Source of the DNA: Cocos nucifera
Lineage: Eukaryota; Streptophyta; Magnoliopsida; Arecales; Arecaceae
Length of the DNA stretch: 64,000 nt
Direction: 5' to 3'
NCBI GenBank assembly: GCA_006176705.1
Contig: QRFJ01000300.1
Location: forward strand, 352,517 to 416,516
Positions 34,628 to 45,954 of the stretch are shown piece after piece. The position numbers and the translations under genes are program-made. The notes below the pieces were generated by a model. It searched no databases, had not been told where the DNA came from, and saw only the letters and a program-made list of their open reading frames with translations. Numbering within the stretch: position 1 is the stretch's first letter; the number at the start of each line of letters is the position of its first letter.

Positions 34628-35320
34628 NNNNNNNNNNNNNNNNNNNNNNNNNNNNNNNNNNNNNNNNNNNNNNNNNNNNNNNNNNNNNNNNNNNNNNNNN
34701 NNNNNNNNNNNNNNNNNNNNNNNNNNNNNNNNNNNNNNNNNNNNNNNNNNNNNNNNNNNNNNNNNNNNNNNNNNNNNNNNNNNNNNNNNNNNNNNNNNNN
34801 NNNNNNNNNNNNNNNNNNNNNNNNNNNNNNNNNNNNNNNNNNNNNNNNNNNNNNNNNNNNNNNNNNNNNNNNNNNNNNNNNNNNNNNNNNNNNNNNNNNN
34901 NNNNNNNNNNNNNNNNNNNNNNNNNNNNNNNNNNNNNNNNNNNNNNNNNNNNNNNNNNNNNNNNNNNNNNNNNNNNNNNNNNNNNNNNNNNNNNNNNNNN
35001 NNNNNNNNNNNNNNNNNNNNNNNNNNNNNNNNNNNNNNNNNNNNNNNNNNNNNNNNNNNNNNNNNNNNNNNNNNNNNNNNNNNNNNNNNNNNNNNNNNNN
35101 NNNNNNNNNNNNNNNNNNNNNNNNNNNNNNNNNNNNNNNNNNNNNNNNNNNNNNNNNNNNNNNNNNNNNNNNNNNNNNNNNNNNNNNNNNNNNNNNNNNN
35201 NNNNNNNNNNNNNNNNNNNNNNNNNNNNNNNNNNNNNNNNNNNNNNNNNNNNNNNNNNNNNNNNNNNNNNNNNNNNNNNNNNNNNNNNNNNNNNNNNNNN
35301 NNNNNNNNNNNNNNNNNNNN
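34628..35320. other. Assembly gap (693 N)
   Basis: Unknown bases. The true sequence should include at least the first three bases (TGT) of the copia 5' LTR. Any open frame through this interval is meaningless. Confidence 0.99.
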
Positions 35321-36642
35321 TAGATATATGTGCCCTAGAAGCCAGAATTGGCTGACACTTGTAATACACTTCTAGGGGCAAAATTATAATTTTGACTATA
35401 ATTAATAAAATGGGTTATTTTCTATCACATATGTGTATTTAGTGTCTGTGATACATCCTTTGAGTTAATGGTAATGATAATTCATATTTTCAAGAGTTGA
35501 AAATTTAAGACATGAATAATCATTATTAACTCATAAACAGCTCCCGACCATAGGATCATCACGAGGATGGTGATTGATCCGGAAGGTTGGTGTACGAATC
35601 GCTTCTCTTTAGTAGATGAGTCTTGAGTCTACGGTGTGGAGACACCGGAGCGAGAGTACAGGTACTCGTTAGAGAACGAGGGCACTGAGCGTGACCACCT
35701 CGAGTAGTCATTAGGGAGTCTACCTTCTCGTCAATGACTGACTCGATGCTGCAGTAGTGTGTCTGGTTCTTTGACCTGAGATGCATCGGCAGTTCACCTT
35801 GAGGGTGTTATAGTTTGACTACACCATTACTCGGTCTCCTAGCCATATGGAACCCTGAGGTGTATGTTGGCTATAGCATGTTCATTGTAGGAACTGGATT
35901 GCATCAAGATGGGAATCTATCTACCTCGGTGGTAGAGGAGCAGCCCTATGATGATCATGAGAATCAAGTCCAGAAATCCCATGGCCATGGCAGAGTGAAA
36001 TAATAGAAAGAGTTTCTATTTAGATTTTCACATTGGACTCGAATCGAATGATTACATCATATGACAGAGACTAGGGTTTGACGAGTTCACCTTAACCCTA
36101 ATCTGATCGGGGCTCAAGATAGAAGAACTGAATCACACAGGTAGCTGCACCAAGAGGTTCGCATTCAGCTCTGATGGGTTGCCACCATATACTGCTAGGT
36201 GTCACTGGTGGATTTTGGGAGCAATTAGAATGATTTAGATGATCGATCATTCTAGCTGTTCGAATCAGAAGAGTTCTGATCCATCGAAAGGAGTTTCGAT
36301 GATGTCGATGATAGAGATCATGACATATCCCATTACCATACAGAACTGAACCTAACTGGGTCACACAAACAAGGGTTTGAATCTGGTGATCATCAATTGA
36401 ACTGATCTAGTTCAATTGATCTGAATGAGATTCAATTAGGTTCAAGGAAATCGTGCTAGCACTCGATTGAACCTAACGTTCTTCTTTTACTATCATAAAT
36501 AAGTTGTCCTGACTGAGCCAAAGGAGTTTGTGCTCAATCAGAGGCCTTCATATGGTCTGACTGGAGGTTGTCCAAGTCAGAATAGGTTGTCTTATTTGTA
36601 AGACATTACCTGCCATTTTTGGTCACCTGCCATTTCTTGTTC

Positions 36643-36712
36643 TTTGACTTTGGTCAAAAGTCTACCTTTGACTGGTCAAACGTTGACCATTGACCCTTTG
36701 ACTTTTGACCAC
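36643..36712 (+). promoter_or_regulatory. Cluster of eight W-boxes in copia 5' LTR
   Basis: Eight TTGAC(C/T) elements, six on the plus strand and two on the minus (as GGTCAA), occur within 70 bp, about 310 bp upstream of the TATA box. W-boxes bind WRKY transcription factors in defence and stress responses. The same block is conserved in the 3' LTR at 44511-44580. Binding and inducibility are inferred from the motif only. Confidence 0.65.
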
Positions 36713-37017
36713 ATGTCATGCACCTATTGGAGAGCTGGTGGGGGCCTGTCCCCCTGCCAGAACCTGGCAAGGAGAAGGGCGCACGCCAAGGGTGGCGTGA
36801 GCCCAAGTAGGAGGCGCCTAGGAGTCCTTGTTGGACAAGGACTCCACCTCCCTTTAGGATTCCAATTAGAGTTCTACTAAGAATCCAGTTTGACTGGTCT
36901 TAGGCGCCCTCTAAGGAGGAATCCAGGGGTCTCTTTTTCAACCAATCAGATTTAGATCTGATTTCACAAAGGGTTGTGATTGGTTGAGAGGAAGAGGAGT
37001 TGGATCACAAGCTTAGT

Positions 37018-37028
37018 CTATAAATAAG
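37018..37028 (+). promoter_or_regulatory. TATA box of copia 5' LTR
   Basis: CTATAAATAAG, also present in the 3' LTR at about 44887-44897. It is the only strong TATA box in the 3' half of the LTR and is suitably placed to start the genomic RNA. Confidence 0.65.
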
Positions 37029-37614
37029 ACCCTGCGCCCAACCCTAATTCCAAGTGAATTGAATGCTATTAGATACGCCCCAAGGCTGCCTCTCCCCTCC
37101 TTCTCCATGCCATAACTCTCTTCTCCCCTTGCTCTCCACGTCCAAAAGTGTTTTGGACTTAGTTTGGTGCGATTCAGATCAAGGAAAGGCGATCAAAAGC
37201 AAGAAGGCTGCGCTGCTGCAAAAGGACGACTGCAGATCTTCAAAAGAGTTTTGAAGATCCTCCAGATCAGATCCAGATCTGATTTTTGGAGGTGTGATAG
37301 AGAAGAAGAGGATCTCCAGATCCAACCCGAGTGGATACCGGTAGAGGCCAGGCGCTTGCGTGGCTAAGATCCAGAACCTTCCGCTGCAATCAGGATCATC
37401 TACAGGGTAATAGGATTACCCAAATCAGGTAAATTAAATTTGATTTAATTTATCTTATTTTATTTTATTTATTAAAATAATAAGAATCAGATCTGAAACA
37501 TATCAAGATCTGATTGATAGATCTGAAGATCAAGAGAAAATTTTTGAAATATATCTCTTGATCTAATCAGATCTGGAACGAACCTGGACCGGGAAATCAG
37601 GATTTCCCTTCAAC

Positions 37615-37626
37615 TGGTATCAGAGC
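37615..37626 (+). other. Primer-binding site (initiator tRNA-Met), nested copia
   Basis: TGGTATCAGAGC two bases after the 5' LTR, the standard plant copia primer site complementary to the 3' end of initiator methionine tRNA. Confidence 0.9.
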
Positions 37627-39489
37627 CATGGTTCTAAAATTGTTTAGATCTGATTTTAATTTTATTTTAATTAAAAATAATGTGATTTCAGATGTCACAT
37701 GAGATGTGATCAGATCTGAAATCAGAAAAAATTAAAATTAAATGATTTGGATCTAAGAACATGAAGATATGCATGACTAGTTCTAGAATAGAATAGTTCT
37801 ATAGAATAGTTTTGCATGTCTTTGATTTAATCTGATTAAATCATATTTTAGATCTTCTTATTTACTATTTTTTGATATTATAAGTGTTATAATAACATCT
37901 GATAAAATAGCAAATAAAAATTATTTAATTTTAAATATCATATGAGATATGATAGATGCATGTCTAGACTAGTTGTAGAATAGTTCTACATAATTGTCTA
38001 GATTAGAATTTATTTTGATTAGATCAATTTAAATCTAATTTTTTAGATTATTATGAGATAATTTAGATCTGAAAACATGCATGATTCGATACATGAGATG
38101 TATGCAAAATATGCCATTGATTAGATCTAAATTTGTATATGAGATATATGATATAGATCTGATAACTGTTTTGTAGTATTGACATGTTCCTGATTAAGGC
38201 GTTCCTCTTGGCCGTCCGGTCATAAGAACGAAGAAGGGTTTAAAGGCCCTCTCTTCCCATTCGATGGGGTGTTCTTATGACGTGTAGGGGTGCTGCGTGT
38301 TCGTCCTTAATCAGAAACCCAAAACTTACTTTCTGCAAAACCCTAGATCCTGAAACCCTAGGATTTATTGTGCATATTTTGTTTATGAACCCAACTTAAT
38401 TAAGAATTAAGTTTATGGAATATTAATTAGGTCTAAAATTGAGAATTTCAGATCTAAGACATATTCATAATACTGGGTTCGGGCTTGGGTAGCTCAATTA
38501 GGTCTAAGCGGTTGATCAAACCGAATCAAGAGTTGGTTAGATGGGATCAACAATGCTTAAATTGACCAGCCTAATAGGATTAAGTCTGGGTCAAGATCGA
38601 GTCACGATCAAGCAAGACCTAATTAGGCTCAGAGGTTAGAGTCTGGATTGTAGGCTAACCCAATTGGTTCTGACTCAACAATTTGGTGTCTAAGGTAAGT
38701 TTGGCACAGACGACCGACTGGTTTTTAATTGGAAGCTACTCGACCTGAATGCGTTCTTGTGCGAGTTAACGGCATATTCCTTCCACCGGTCTCACTTACC
38801 TGGCCATATCTGTTGACACAGTTCTGATCTGAGGTGGTCAATAATCCGAGCTGAACCCATGCCACTAGGTTAGTCATAATTGTTATGACTAAGCCAAGTC
38901 TAGTTTAATGAGACCTGAATCAATTCTCCCTAAGAAAAGATTAAGTCTGAGGTCTTCCACCATTGTAGACGTGCGGGCCCTTCCCGGGGTTGATTGTTCT
39001 CGGCTGGATACAGTGGCTCAGTTGCACCGGGAAGACGCAACCATGTCTATTAGGCATTGGATGCTATGGGCTGGAGGATGAGTTGGGCTCAATATTCCGG
39101 ATACGGTGAGAGACCCAATTAGGAACCCAGTCTATGCAAATGGTGGGTCTGACTTAACTAAGGAGTGGATCAATATTCCGGATACGGTGAGATTCATGAA
39201 TTAGAGACCAAGTTTGGGTGCACCATGATTAGAGAATCATTGAACAAGAGTTGTTCACTCATTGGCTAACCCATCACCAATAACTGTTAGGTGAGGTGAT
39301 GAGTCAGTTGGTGAGACCGCACCACCCACTAGAAATCATCAATCGCGGAGATTTTCGCATCTCTACAGAGGGAGTGTAGGGATCCGAGAAAATAGTGGGA
39401 GCTAATTTGTTTAAAAATAAAATCCCTAAACAAATTGGTCAAGTCAAAATTACAGTATCTAACTAGAATCTTTGACTCTCTACAGGAAA
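37627..39489 (+). other. Long copia leader (~1.86 kb) with nested hairpin
   Basis: Untranslated leader between PBS and gag. It holds a nested perfect stem at 38190-38314 and a repeated phrase 'caatattccggatacggtga' near 39090-39120 and 39170-39190. It has no long open frame. A leader of this length may carry packaging or translation signals. Confidence 0.6.
38190..38314 (+). promoter_or_regulatory. Nested perfect stem-loop in copia leader
   Basis: The outer stem CTGATTAAGG (38190-38199) pairs with CCTTAATCAG (38305-38314). The inner stem GTCATAAGAAC (38219-38229) pairs with GTTCTTATGAC (38271-38281). Both are perfect and co-axial. The position downstream of the PBS suits an RNA packaging, dimerisation or start-control element; the function is inferred. 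Confidence 0.55.
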
Positions 39490-40341
39490 ATGTCTGCGTC
39501 CAACCCACTGGCACGTATCCTAGACACACATAGACTGACTGGACCCAATTATAAAGATTGGCTCAGGAACTACAAAATTGTTTTGGGTTCAGAGAAGTTA
39601 ACACATGTTTTGGACCAGGACCCTCCCACCTTACCAGCTCGTCCATCCACTGAACAGAGAGCGTCTCTGGAAAAATGGATTGACGAAGACAATAAGGCCA
39701 GATACTACATGTTGGGCTCGATGTCTGATGAGCTCCAGCGCCAACATGAAGATATCGGGACTGCTCGCCAAATGTTGGCTCACCTGCAGGAGATGTTTGG
39801 TGAACAGAGTCGCGCAGCCAAATATCAAGTCACGAAATGACTTTTTAAGGCTAAGATGCGTGATGGGCAGTCAGTCCAAGATCACTGTCTGACAATGATC
39901 AAGGACATGGAAGAGCTTGAGAAGCTCGGTGTGAAGTTGGACTTGGACTTGCAGAACGATATTATTCTGCAATCCTTGACTGATGCATATGGGCAATTCA
40001 TCATGAATTACCACATGCATAAACTTCAAAATTCCTTGGCCGAGTTGATGAATATGCTGGTTACCGCTGAGCTTTCTATGAAAGGTTCTAAAGGCTCAGT
40101 TCTTGCTATGGAACGGACTTCTTCCAAAAGAAAGTCTTATGGAAAGAAAAAGAAGTCTGTGAAAAAGCAAAAGGTAGAAGGATCAAAGAAGAAGAAGGCA
40201 GAACCGAAGAAGAAGGTCGATGGCAAAGGAAAGTGTTTCCATTGCAACAGCGACGGCCATTGGAAGCGGAACTGCCCTACTTACCTGGCCACCCTGAAAG
40301 AACAAGAAGGAAGGTCCTTCTGGAGGTATGCTCGTTATTGA
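39490..40341 (+). pseudogene. gag: Copia gag with one in-frame stop
   Basis: ATG at 39490 (MSASNPLARILD). The gag polyprotein domain has DWLRNYKIVLGSEKL near the start and a basic linker of KKKK repeats near residue 220. It ends in a CCHC zinc knuckle, CFHCNSDGHWKRNC, at about 40230-40275. A TGA at 39838 splits the frame after residue 116. A shift near 40310 separates gag from the protease frame, which starts around 40325 with an 'aagaaggaagg' slippage-like stretch. In intact copia elements gag and pol form one long frame. Confidence 0.8.
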
Positions 40342-43173
40342 GTCTAACCTTACGGTTTCTTCTGCATCCAGTTGGGTGCTTGACTCTGGTTCTAGTGCTC
40401 ATCTGTGCACTTCTATGCAGGGTCTTGAGGATAGCAGGAGGCTGAGGGATGGAGACATGATCCTACGCGGTAATGGAGCAAGAGTTGCTGCAGTAGCCGT
40501 GGGAACATACCCTCTGCGATTACCATCTGGTTTAGACTTAGTTTTAAAAGACTGTTATTATGTGCCTGCAGCTAGCAGGAATTTGATTTCTGTTTCATGC
40601 TTAGCACAAGAAGGTTATGTGATCACCTTCTTTAAGGACCATTGTAACATTCTTTATGAAAGAAATAAAATTGCAAATGGTTTCCTTGTTAATGGTCTTT
40701 ATAGTTGCATATATGTACAAATATGGCAGAAAAATAGGGATAGTCTATTATTGAGTCCATTGACTTTTGAGTCATATCCAACTTGTGAATCTTGTCTTCA
40801 AGGCAAAATGACTAAACTCCCTTTTGTTGGACATGGGGAGAGGGCCACAGATCTCCTTGCCCTAGTACATACTGATGTGTGCGGCCCATTCGATGTGCCG
40901 GCTAGAGGCAATTTTGTCTACTTCATTACCTTTACCGATGATCTGTCTAGGTATGGGTATGTGTATCTTATGAGACATAAGTCTGAAGCCTTTTGAAAAG
41001 TTCAAAGAATTCAGACATGAAGTAGAAAAACAAACTGGAAAACCCATTAAGGTTCTTCGATCAGATCGAGGAGGTGAATACCTTAGCCGGGAATTCCTAG
41101 ACTATCTTAAGGAAAATGGCATAGTCTCTCAATGGACTCCACCAGGAACACCTCAACTCAACGGGGTTTCAGAACGGAGAAATCGGACTCTATTGGATAT
41201 GGTTCGATCCATGATGAGCTTCACAGACCTCCCAGATTTTCTTTGGGGACATTCATTATTAACTTCAATCTATTTACTGAATAGGGTTCCCTCTAAAACC
41301 GTTCCTACCACACCGTATGAGATATGGCACGGTAAGAAACCAAGTCTGAGTCATCTCAGAATTTGGGGTTGTCCGGCTTATGTCAAAAGACAACAAGCGG
41401 ACAAGTTAGAGTTTAGGTCCTTTAGAGCTCGATTCATAGGATATCCTAAAGAGTCATTAGGATACTATTTCTACATTCCAGAAGACCACAATGTGATTGT
41501 GAGTCGACATGCCATATTTCTTGAAAAATAGTTTATTCAAGATAGTGGCATTGGAAAGCAGATTAAGCTTGATGAGAAAGTCTCACAAGCAGAACGAGCT
41601 AAGGACCAAGTGGAACCAAATCAGGTTGAGCCAATAAGAACACTACCTCCTCCACCTCGTAGATCGGAAAGAGTTTCCCGTCCCCCTGAAAGATACTTAG
41701 GTATTATTTCAGAGGATGTAGAGGAAATGTTCCTCATAGGTAATGGTGCTCATGGTGATGATCCCAAAACCTACAACGAGGCGATATCAGATATCGACTC
41801 CGAGAAATGGCTTGAGGCAATGAAGTCAGAGAATCGACTCGATGCACTCAAACCAAGTCTGGACCTTGGTAGATCCACCAGAAGGTATAGTACCTATTGG
41901 GTGTAAATGGATCTTCAAGAGAAAGATTGGTGCAGATGGGAATGTGGAGACATTCAAGGCTAGACTGGTGGCAAAAGGTTATAGTCAACGTGAAGGCATT
42001 GACTATCAGGATACCTTTTCCCCGGTAGCTATGCTAAAATCCATCCGCACATTGCTTGCTGTTGCAGCCTATTTCGATTATGAAATATGGCAAATGGACG
42101 TGAAAACGGCATTCCTAAATGGATATCTTGAGGAAGATATCTATATGGAACAGCCGCTAGGTTTCACATCCAGTGATACTGATCACAAGGTTTGCAAGCT
42201 GCAAAGGTCCATATATGGACTTAAGCAAGCATCTCGGAGCTGGAACACTCGTTTCAATGATGTGATCAAAAAGTTTGGTTTCATCAAAAATGAAGAGGAA
42301 CCATGTGTTTTCAAAAGGGTCAGTGGGAGCGCTGTTGTCTTCCTCGTATTGTACGTGGATGACATCCTCCTTATTGGGAATGATATTCCCATGTTGACAT
42401 CAGTCAAGATGTGGTTGTCCAAGGAATTCTCCATGAAAGACCTAGGTGAAGCATCCTTTATTCTAGGAATTAAGGTCTATAGGGATAGACCGAATAGGAT
42501 GCTAGGACTTTCACAGAAGATGTACATAGAGGAAGTACTAAAGAGGTTTAGTATGGAAAACTCTAAGAGGGGATTAATACCCTTCAGACATGGTATTCAT
42601 CTTTCCAAGAAGATGTGCCCCAGCACACCTGAGGAAATAGAACGCATGAGCAAGATCCCTTATGCTTCTGCAATAGGGAGCCTCATGTATGCCATGCTAT
42701 GTACACGACCTGATATAGCCCATGCTGTGAGTGTCACAAGCAGATATCAGTCAAATCCAGGTGAAGAACACTGGACTTCTGTGAAATGTATCCTTAAGTA
42801 CTTGAGAAGAACTAAGGATATGATGTTGGTCTTTGGTAATGGAGAACTCCAAGTTCAGGGATACACAGACTCGGACTTCATGTCCGATATAGATGATCGA
42901 AAGTCGACATCTGGAAGTCTGTTTGTGTGCAATGGTGGAGCTGTCAGAGTTCCAAGCAAACTGTGATAGCAGATTCCACCATGGAAGCAGAATATATAGC
43001 TGCATAGAGGCTGCCATCTCATCCGCGATTACCTTGAGAAAGGTTACGTTGAGGTCAAGAGAGTCAACTCCACAGATAATGTGGCAGACCCACTTACAAA
43101 GCCGTTGGGCCAGCAGAAGATCGAAGCCCACCTTGAGAAGATGGGACTTAGACTTGTAGCCAATTGGCTTTAG
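40328..43173 (+). pseudogene. pol: Copia pol: protease, integrase, RT, RNase H, broken
   Basis: Protease SSWVLDSGSSAHLC is at about 40370. The GAG-pre-integrase zinc finger has lost its two-histidine part: only PTCESCLQGKM remains at 40790, implying an internal deletion near 40730. Integrase contains HTDVCGPF, LRSDRGGEY and the E of NGVSERRNR, with a one-base T insertion at about 40993 between them. A TAG at 41529 and a shift at about 41840 precede the RT (41842-42966), which has VDVKTAFLNGYLEE-like and LYVDDILLIGN motifs intact. The RNase H starts YTDSDFMSD but shifts near 42950. It jumps from MEAEYIAA to CHLIRDYLEKGYVEVKRV, losing the middle of the domain. The frame ends at TAG 43171. Confidence 0.85.
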
Positions 43174-43187
43174 GACAAGTGGGAGAT
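43174..43187 (+). other. Polypurine tract, nested copia
   Basis: GACAAGTGGGAGAT immediately before the 3' LTR start TGTTAGATATATG; AAGTGGGAGA is the typical plant copia PPT. Confidence 0.85.
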
Positions 43188-45464
43188 TGTTAGATATATG
43201 TGCCCTAGAAGCCAGAATTGGCTGACACTTGTAATACACTTCTAGGGGCAAAATTGTAATTTTGACTATAATTAATGAAATGGGTTATTTTCTATCACAC
43301 ATGTGTATTTAGTGTCTGTGATACATCCTTTGAGTTAATGGTAATGATAATTCATATTTTCAAGAGTTGAAAATTTAAGACATGAATAATCATTATTAAC
43401 TCATAAACAGCTCCCGACCATAGGATCATCACGAGGATGGTGATTGATCCGGAAGGTTGGTGTACGATCGCTTCTCTTTAGTAGATGAGTCTTGAGTCTA
43501 CGGTGTGGAGACACCGGAGCGAGAGTACAGGTACTCGTTAGAGAACGAGGGCACTGAGCGTGACCACCTCGAGTAGTCATTAGGGAAGTCTACCTTCTCG
43601 TCAATGACTGACTCGATGCTGCAGTAGTGTGTCTGGTTCTTTGACCTGAGATGCATCGGCAGTTCACCTTGAGGGTGTTATAGTTTGACTACACCATTAC
43701 TCGGTCTCCTAGCCATATGGAACCCTGAGGTGTATGTTGGCTATAGCATGTTCATTGTAGGAACTGGATTGCATCAAGATGGGATCTATCTACCTCGGTG
43801 GTAGAGGAGTAGCCCTATGATGATCATGAGAATCAAGTCCAGAAATCCATGGCCATGGTAGAGTGAAATAATAGAAAGAGTTTCTATTTAGATTTTCACA
43901 TTGGACTCGAATCGAATGATTACATCATATGACAGAGACTAGGGTTTGACGAGTTCACCTTAACCCTAATCTGATCGGGGCTCAAGATAGAAGAACTGAA
44001 TCACACAGGTAGCTGCACCAAGAGGTTCGCATTCAGCTCTGATGGGTTGCCACCATATACTGCTAGGTGTCACTGGTGGATTTTGGGAGCAATTAGAATG
44101 ATTTAGATGATCGATCATTCTAGCTGTTCGAATCAGAAGAGTTCTGATCCATCGAAAGGAGTTTCGATGATGTCTATGATAGAGATCATGACATATCCCA
44201 TTACCATACAGAACTGAACCTAACTGGGTCACACAAACAAGGGTTTGAATCTGGTGATCATCAATTGAACTGATCTAGTTCAATTGATCTGAATGAGATT
44301 CAATTAGGTTCAAGGAAATCGTGCTAGCACTCGATTGAACCTAACGTTCTTCTTTTACTATCATAAATAAGTTGTCCTGACTGAGCCAAAGGAGTTTGTG
44401 CTCAATCAGAGGCCTTCATATGGTCTGACTGGAGGTTGTCCAAGTCAGAATAGGTTGTCTTATTTGTAAGACATTACCTGCCATTTTTGGTCACCTGCCA
44501 TTTCTTGTTCTTTGACTTTGGTCAAAAGTCTACCTTTGACTGGTCAAACGTTGACCATTGACCCTTTGACTTTTGACCACATGTCATGCACCTATTGGAG
44601 AGCTGGTGGGGGCTTGTCCCCCTGCCAGAACCTGGCAAGGAGAAGGGCGCACGCCAAGGGTGGCGTGAGCCCAAGTAGGAGGCGCCTAGGAGTCCTTGTT
44701 GGACAAGGACTCCACCTCCCTTTAGGATTCCAATCAGAGTTCTACTAAGAATCCAGTTTGACTGGTCTTAGGCGCCCTCTAAGGAGGAATCCAGGGGTCT
44801 CTTTTTCAACCAATCAGATTTAGATCTGATTTCACAAAGGGTTGTGATTGGTTGAGAGGAAGAGGAGTTGGATCACAAGCTTAGGTCTATAAATAAGACC
44901 CTGCGCCCAACCCTAATTCCAAGTGAATGCTATTAGATACGCCCCAAGGCTGCCTCTCCCCTCCTTCTCCATGCCATACTCTCTTCTCCCCTTGCTCTCC
45001 ACGTCCAAAAGTGTTTTGGACTTAGTTTGGTGCGATTCAGATCAAGGAAAGGCGATCAAAAGCAAGAAGGCTGCGCTGCTGCAAAAGGACGACTGCAGAT
45101 CTTCAAAAGAGTTTTGAAGATCCTCCAGATCAGATCCAGATCTGATTTTTGGAGGTGTGATAGAGAAGAAGAGGATTCTCCAGATCCAACCCGAGTGGAT
45201 ACCGGTAGAGGCCAGGCGCTTGCGTGGCTAAGATCCAGAACCTTCCGCTGCAATCAGGATCATCTACAGGGTAATAGGATTACCCAAATCAGGTAAATTA
45301 AATTTGATTTAATTTATCTTATTTTATTTTATTTATTAAAATAATAAGAATCAGATCTGAAACATATCAAGATCTGATTAAGATCAAGAGAAAATTTTTG
45401 AAATATATCTCTTGATCTAATCAGATCTGGACGAACCTGGACCGGGAAATCAGGATTTCCTTCA
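43188..45464 (+). repeat. 3' LTR of nested copia
   Basis: 2277-bp LTR starting TGTTAGATATATGTGCCC and ending TTTCCTTCA. It retains the W-box cluster (44511-44580) and TATA box. Compared with the 5' LTR there are roughly ten substitutions and about ten short indels, a very young pair by substitutions. Confidence 0.9.
44511..44580 (+). promoter_or_regulatory. W-box cluster in copia 3' LTR
   Basis: The same eight TTGAC(C/T) motifs as in the 5' LTR, unchanged. Reading outward from this LTR, they could influence the flanking intron of the MTN-like gene, although they lie antisense to it. Confidence 0.6.
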
Positions 45465-45578
45465 GAAAAGACTAGATTTATTTGAATGCCAAATATTTAA
45501 GCTCCTCTTGGATCCGTTGGAATGATAGTGAAGATTATTTACGCCGATGTCAGTTCAACGGAATAAACGCGCGCAAGA
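45465..45578 (+). other. Unexplained filler between copia and gypsy LTR remainder
   Basis: About 114 bp that match neither the copia LTR nor the corresponding part of the gypsy LTR. About 340 bp of gypsy LTR (equivalent to 26103-26440) are missing here. It could be a deletion with filler DNA at the copia insertion, or an assembly fault. Confidence 0.5.
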
Positions 45579-45954
45579 GCGATCCCTATCAGACGACGAT
45601 GGCTATCACCATCAATCCGCTGCAGATGGCACCTTTCCATCAGACTGACTCCGTCGGACCTCGAGCGACCCGCCAGCATGCGGCTGCAGTTGTCACCATC
45701 AAGCTCCGCTATAAAAAGGACCCTCCAGATACGCTAACTCTAATCTCTCTGATCTTCCCTTCATCTCTAAGCTCTGCAGAAGTCATTCCCGAGCACTCCA
45801 TTCCTATTGGTCAGAGCTGACTTGATCGTCGGAGGATCCTGCCGGAGCCACCCCCCATTGGCTCCGGACGGAACTTTGTTTTGTAGGTCCCGGTGGCAGC
45901 CTCATCAGCCTCCACTTCAGCGGATTCCGGCGACGATCAGTTTCTGCGTCAACA
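45579..45954 (+). repeat. 3' LTR of gypsy, 3' portion after the copia insertion
   Basis: Matches 26441-26808 of the 5' LTR, including CGCTATAAAAAGG (TATA at about 45710) and the terminal CTGCGTCAACA. It is followed directly by the right target duplication GAATA. Confidence 0.85.

Larger units (their letters stand above)
35321..37612 (+). repeat. 5' LTR of nested copia
   Basis: It begins (TGT)TAGATATATGTGCCC and ends TTTCCCTTCA. A 12-bp perfect inverted repeat ATCAATTGAACT/AGTTCAATTGAT lies at 36392-36420, a W-box cluster at 36643-36712, and the TATA box CTATAAATAAG at about 37018-37028. Differences from the 3' LTR are few, and about half are single-base indels. Confidence 0.85.
35321..45464 (+). 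mobile_element. Ty1/copia (Tork/Angela-like) retrotransposon nested in the gypsy LTR
   Basis: The 2.3 kb LTRs lie at 35321-37612 (first three bases in the gap) and 43188-45464. The PBS complements initiator tRNA-Met. Gag, protease, integrase, RT and RNase H occur in copia order, and the PPT reads AAGTGGGAGAT. The phrases YPKESLGYYFYIPE and SRHAIFLEK after integrase resemble the Angela/Tork group. The internal region carries at least four frameshifts, two in-frame stops and two domain deletions, so this copy is not autonomous. A target duplication could not be shown: the left flank is duplicated at a gap and the right flank (45465-45578) is unrelated filler. Confidence 0.85.
25744..45954 (+). 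mobile_element. Autonomous-type Ty3/gypsy (Tat-like) element with copia nested in its 3' LTR
   Basis: The 5' LTR starts TGTTGGAGATAAATCC at 25744, and the last remnant of the 3' LTR ends CTGCGTCAACA at 45954. The flanking 5-mers are GAATA at 25739-25743 and GAATA at 45955-45959, a perfect target duplication across 20.2 kb. In order the element holds LTR, PBS, gag, protease, RT, RNase H, a second RNase H-like domain, integrase, tandem array, PPT and LTR. A second RNase H between the first and integrase is typical of the plant Tat lineage (Retand/Ogre relatives). Multiple stops and frameshifts make it non-functional. Confidence 0.85.

Noticed and set aside
34470..35381. Long open frames of about 300 codons crossing the N gap
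   Set aside because: They consist mostly of unknown residues; the openness is produced by the Ns.
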